Source: Yoonia sp.
Lineage (GTDB): Bacteria; Pseudomonadota; Alphaproteobacteria; Rhodobacterales; Rhodobacteraceae
DNA length: 64,000 nucleotides
Assembly (NCBI RefSeq): GCF_017854565.1
Contig: NZ_JAFMHJ010000011.1
Span: 1 to 64,000 of the forward strand
Direction: 5' to 3'
Shown: piece by piece, positions 62,657-64,000 of the stretch
How positions within the stretch are numbered: position 1 is the first letter of the stretch
Layout of the letters: every line of letters starts with the position of its first letter
Position numbers and translations under genes: made by a program
The notes under the pieces: model-generated
What the model was told of the DNA's origin: nothing
The model's input: the letters and a program-made list of their open reading frames with translations, nothing else
The model's database searches: none

Positions 62657-63844
62657 ATGTTCCTGCCATTTTTCGACAATCTGCGCAGGCATGGGGTCCC
62701 GGTGTCGCTGCGCGAATTCCTGTCGTTTCTCGAAGGCATGAAGGCCGGCCTTGCCACCTACGACGTCGAGGCGTTTTATTTTCTGGCCCGCACGACTATG
62801 GTCAAGGACGAACGCCATATCGACAAATTCGATCGCGCCTTCACAGCCAGCTTTCAGGGCCTTGATGCGATCCCCTCTGAGGCCGTGATGAACGCCATCG
62901 ACATTCCCGCCGACTGGTTGGCAAAACTTGCCGAAAAGCATCTGACCGAAACAGAAAAAGCCGAAATTGCAGCGATGGGCGGTTTTGACAAGCTCATGGA
63001 GACCCTCAAAAAGCGGCTTGAGGAACAAAAGGGGCGTCATCAGGGCGGCTCAAAATGGGTCGGCACGGCGGGTACATCCCCGTTTGGCGCCTATGGCTAC
63101 AACCCCGAAGGCGTGCGGATTGGCCAGAATGAAAGCCGCCATCAACGCGCGGTAAAAGTCTGGGACAAACGCGAATTCCGCAACCTTGACGACACAGTTG
63201 AACTGGGCACCCGCAATATAAAAGTGGCGCTGAAACGCCTGCGCCGCTGGGCCCGCGATGGGGCAACCGAAGAACTTGACCTCAACGGCACGATCCGTGC
63301 CACCGCCGAACACGGCTATCTTGATGTGCAAACCCGGCCCGAACGGCGCAATGCGGTCAAGGTCCTGCTGTTTCTCGACATTGGCGGATCAATGGACCCC
63401 CACGTCAAAGTGGTCGAGGAATTGTTCAGCGCCGCAAAATCCGAATTCAAACACTTTGAACACTTCTACTTCCACAACTGCCTGTACGAAGGCGTGTGGC
63501 GCGACAACCGCCGCCGCTGGGATGCGCAAACATCCACATGGGACATCCTGCGCACCTATGGGTCAGACTACAAATGCATCTTTGTGGGTGACGCCAGCAT
63601 GTCACCCTATGAAATCGCCTTTGCCGGTGGCGCCAATGAACATTGGAACCAAGAGGCGGGCCATATCTGGCTGAACCGTGCCTGTGCACAATGGCCCGGC
63701 CATCTGTGGATCAATCCCGCCGAACAACGCCACTGGCCCCACACCCAATCGACCCAGATGATCCAAGAAATTTTCGGCGCCGACCGCATGGTGCCCATGA
63801 CCCTTGATGGGATCAGCCGGGGCATTCGCACGCTGGCACGTTAA
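62657..63844 (+). CDS. VWA (CoxE-type) protein
   Basis: A 395-residue VWA protein of the CoxE/YehP group: an N-terminal helical part (VSLREFLSFLEGMKAGLA) and a C-terminal VWA domain. The metal site is LLFLDIGGSMD (D241-S245), where the first serine of the usual DxSxS is glycine, as in other CoxE-like proteins. It should work with the MoxR ATPase encoded upstream; the two usually pair to mature metal enzymes. It ends 69 bases before the partial gene. Confidence 0.88.
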   Translation: MFLPFFDNLRRHGVPVSLREFLSFLEGMKAGLATYDVEAFYFLARTTMVKDERHIDKFDRAFTASFQGLDAIPSEAVMNAIDIPADWLAKLAEKHLTETEKAEIAAMGGFDKLMETLKKRLEEQKGRHQGGSKWVGTAGTSPFGAYGYNPEGVRIGQNESRHQRAVKVWDKREFRNLDDTVELGTRNIKVALKRLRRWARDGATEELDLNGTIRATAEHGYLDVQTRPERRNAVKVLLFLDIGGSMDPHVKVVEELFSAAKSEFKHFEHFYFHNCLYEGVWRDNRRRWDAQTSTWDILRTYGSDYKCIFVGDASMSPYEIAFAGGANEHWNQEAGHIWLNRACAQWPGHLWINPAEQRHWPHTQSTQMIQEIFGADRMVPMTLDGISRGIRTLAR

Positions 63845-63913
63845 ACGCCGGATCTTTTGCAGACCGGGCGCAATTTACCTTGTTGCTGCGCGGATCCGCC
63901 CCATATTAGGGGC

Positions 63914-64000
63914 ATGATACGTTTTGCCCCCATCGTGTTTGCCGTGCTGTACGGCTTTGCCATGTACCGATTTTCCGTCTGGCGGATGTCGCGCGACCTT
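63914..64000 (+). CDS. Start of an unfinished gene (membrane-anchored protein)
   Basis: Only the first 29 codons are in the window: a hydrophobic stretch (residues 5-18) followed by RFSVWRMSRDL. This resembles the anchor of M48-type peptidases found after CoxE-like genes in related genomes, but too little is seen to name it. Confidence 0.4.
   Translation, partial: MIRFAPIVFAVLYGFAMYRFSVWRMSRDL

Overview
This window looks like chromosomal DNA of a GC-rich alphaproteobacterium of the order Rhodobacterales (Roseobacter group). The grounds are: an iscR-desulfurase-sufB-sufC-sufD-sufS operon led by an IscR that keeps only one cysteine; a DksA that has lost three of its four zinc-finger cysteines; a double-length dCTP deaminase; an OlsB-type ornithine-lipid acyltransferase; a CtrA-type box; and short GC-rich intergenic palindromes of a kind common in this order. 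Nearly all of the sequence is dense core genome. No transposase, integrase, CRISPR array or restriction system is visible.

Layout. 1-1180: two short phage-like genes facing the 3' end of a tRNA-Arg gene, perhaps the edge of an integrated element. 1332-10128 (minus strand): the iron-sulfur assembly operon, with two non-canonical genes between sufB and sufC and two YIP1-like membrane genes between sufD and sufS; a TTAGAA-N3-TTCTAA palindrome of the Irr/ICE type lies upstream of iscR. 10300-20949: hydrolase, HD phosphohydrolase, DEAD-box helicase, TfoX-C protein, Ndk, YheS-like ABC-F protein, MarC, a retropepsin-like protease with a tiny lipoprotein, HolC and PepA. 21091-28516: the lptF-lptG-lptD-surA-pdxA-rsmA envelope and ribosome cluster. 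28554-34835: DUF4167, prmC-prfA, DUF1499, a ureohydrolase, an M20 amidohydrolase and MazG. 34840-37678: a ferric-iron binding protein without a permease, behind two tandem iron-type operators, then an SDR and an unidentified hydrolase-like gene. 37762-42123: Uup, OlsB, MsrB, BamE and DUF177/YceD.

42286-45759: rpmF-plsX-fabH-ihfA-merR, joining ribosome, phospholipid and fatty-acid synthesis with a nucleoid protein. 45809-47033: tRNA-Pro and the double-length dCTP deaminase. 47298-52452 (minus): argS, a SPOR-domain protein behind a CtrA-type box, nagZ, scpA and scpB, linking translation, cell-wall turnover and chromosome condensation. 52538-56303 (minus): dgt, a CPA-type antiporter and a secreted lectin-like protein. 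56377-59551: erpA behind a clear sigma70-like promoter, xthA, an RcnB-like secreted protein, and dksA coupled to a flavin monooxygenase. 59732-64000: a MoxR ATPase and a CoxE-type VWA protein separated by a GNAT, a DUF2927 lipoprotein and a tiny membrane protein, then the start of an unfinished gene.

The most interesting signals are regulatory and architectural rather than a new gene system: the iron-responsive sites, the two dispersed palindrome families (one places stop codons inside the palindrome, the other sits just upstream of start codons), the homopolymer tracts at a ribosome binding site and in a regulator, the CtrA-type box, and the extra genes inside the suf operon. I did not find convincing evidence of a wholly new system.
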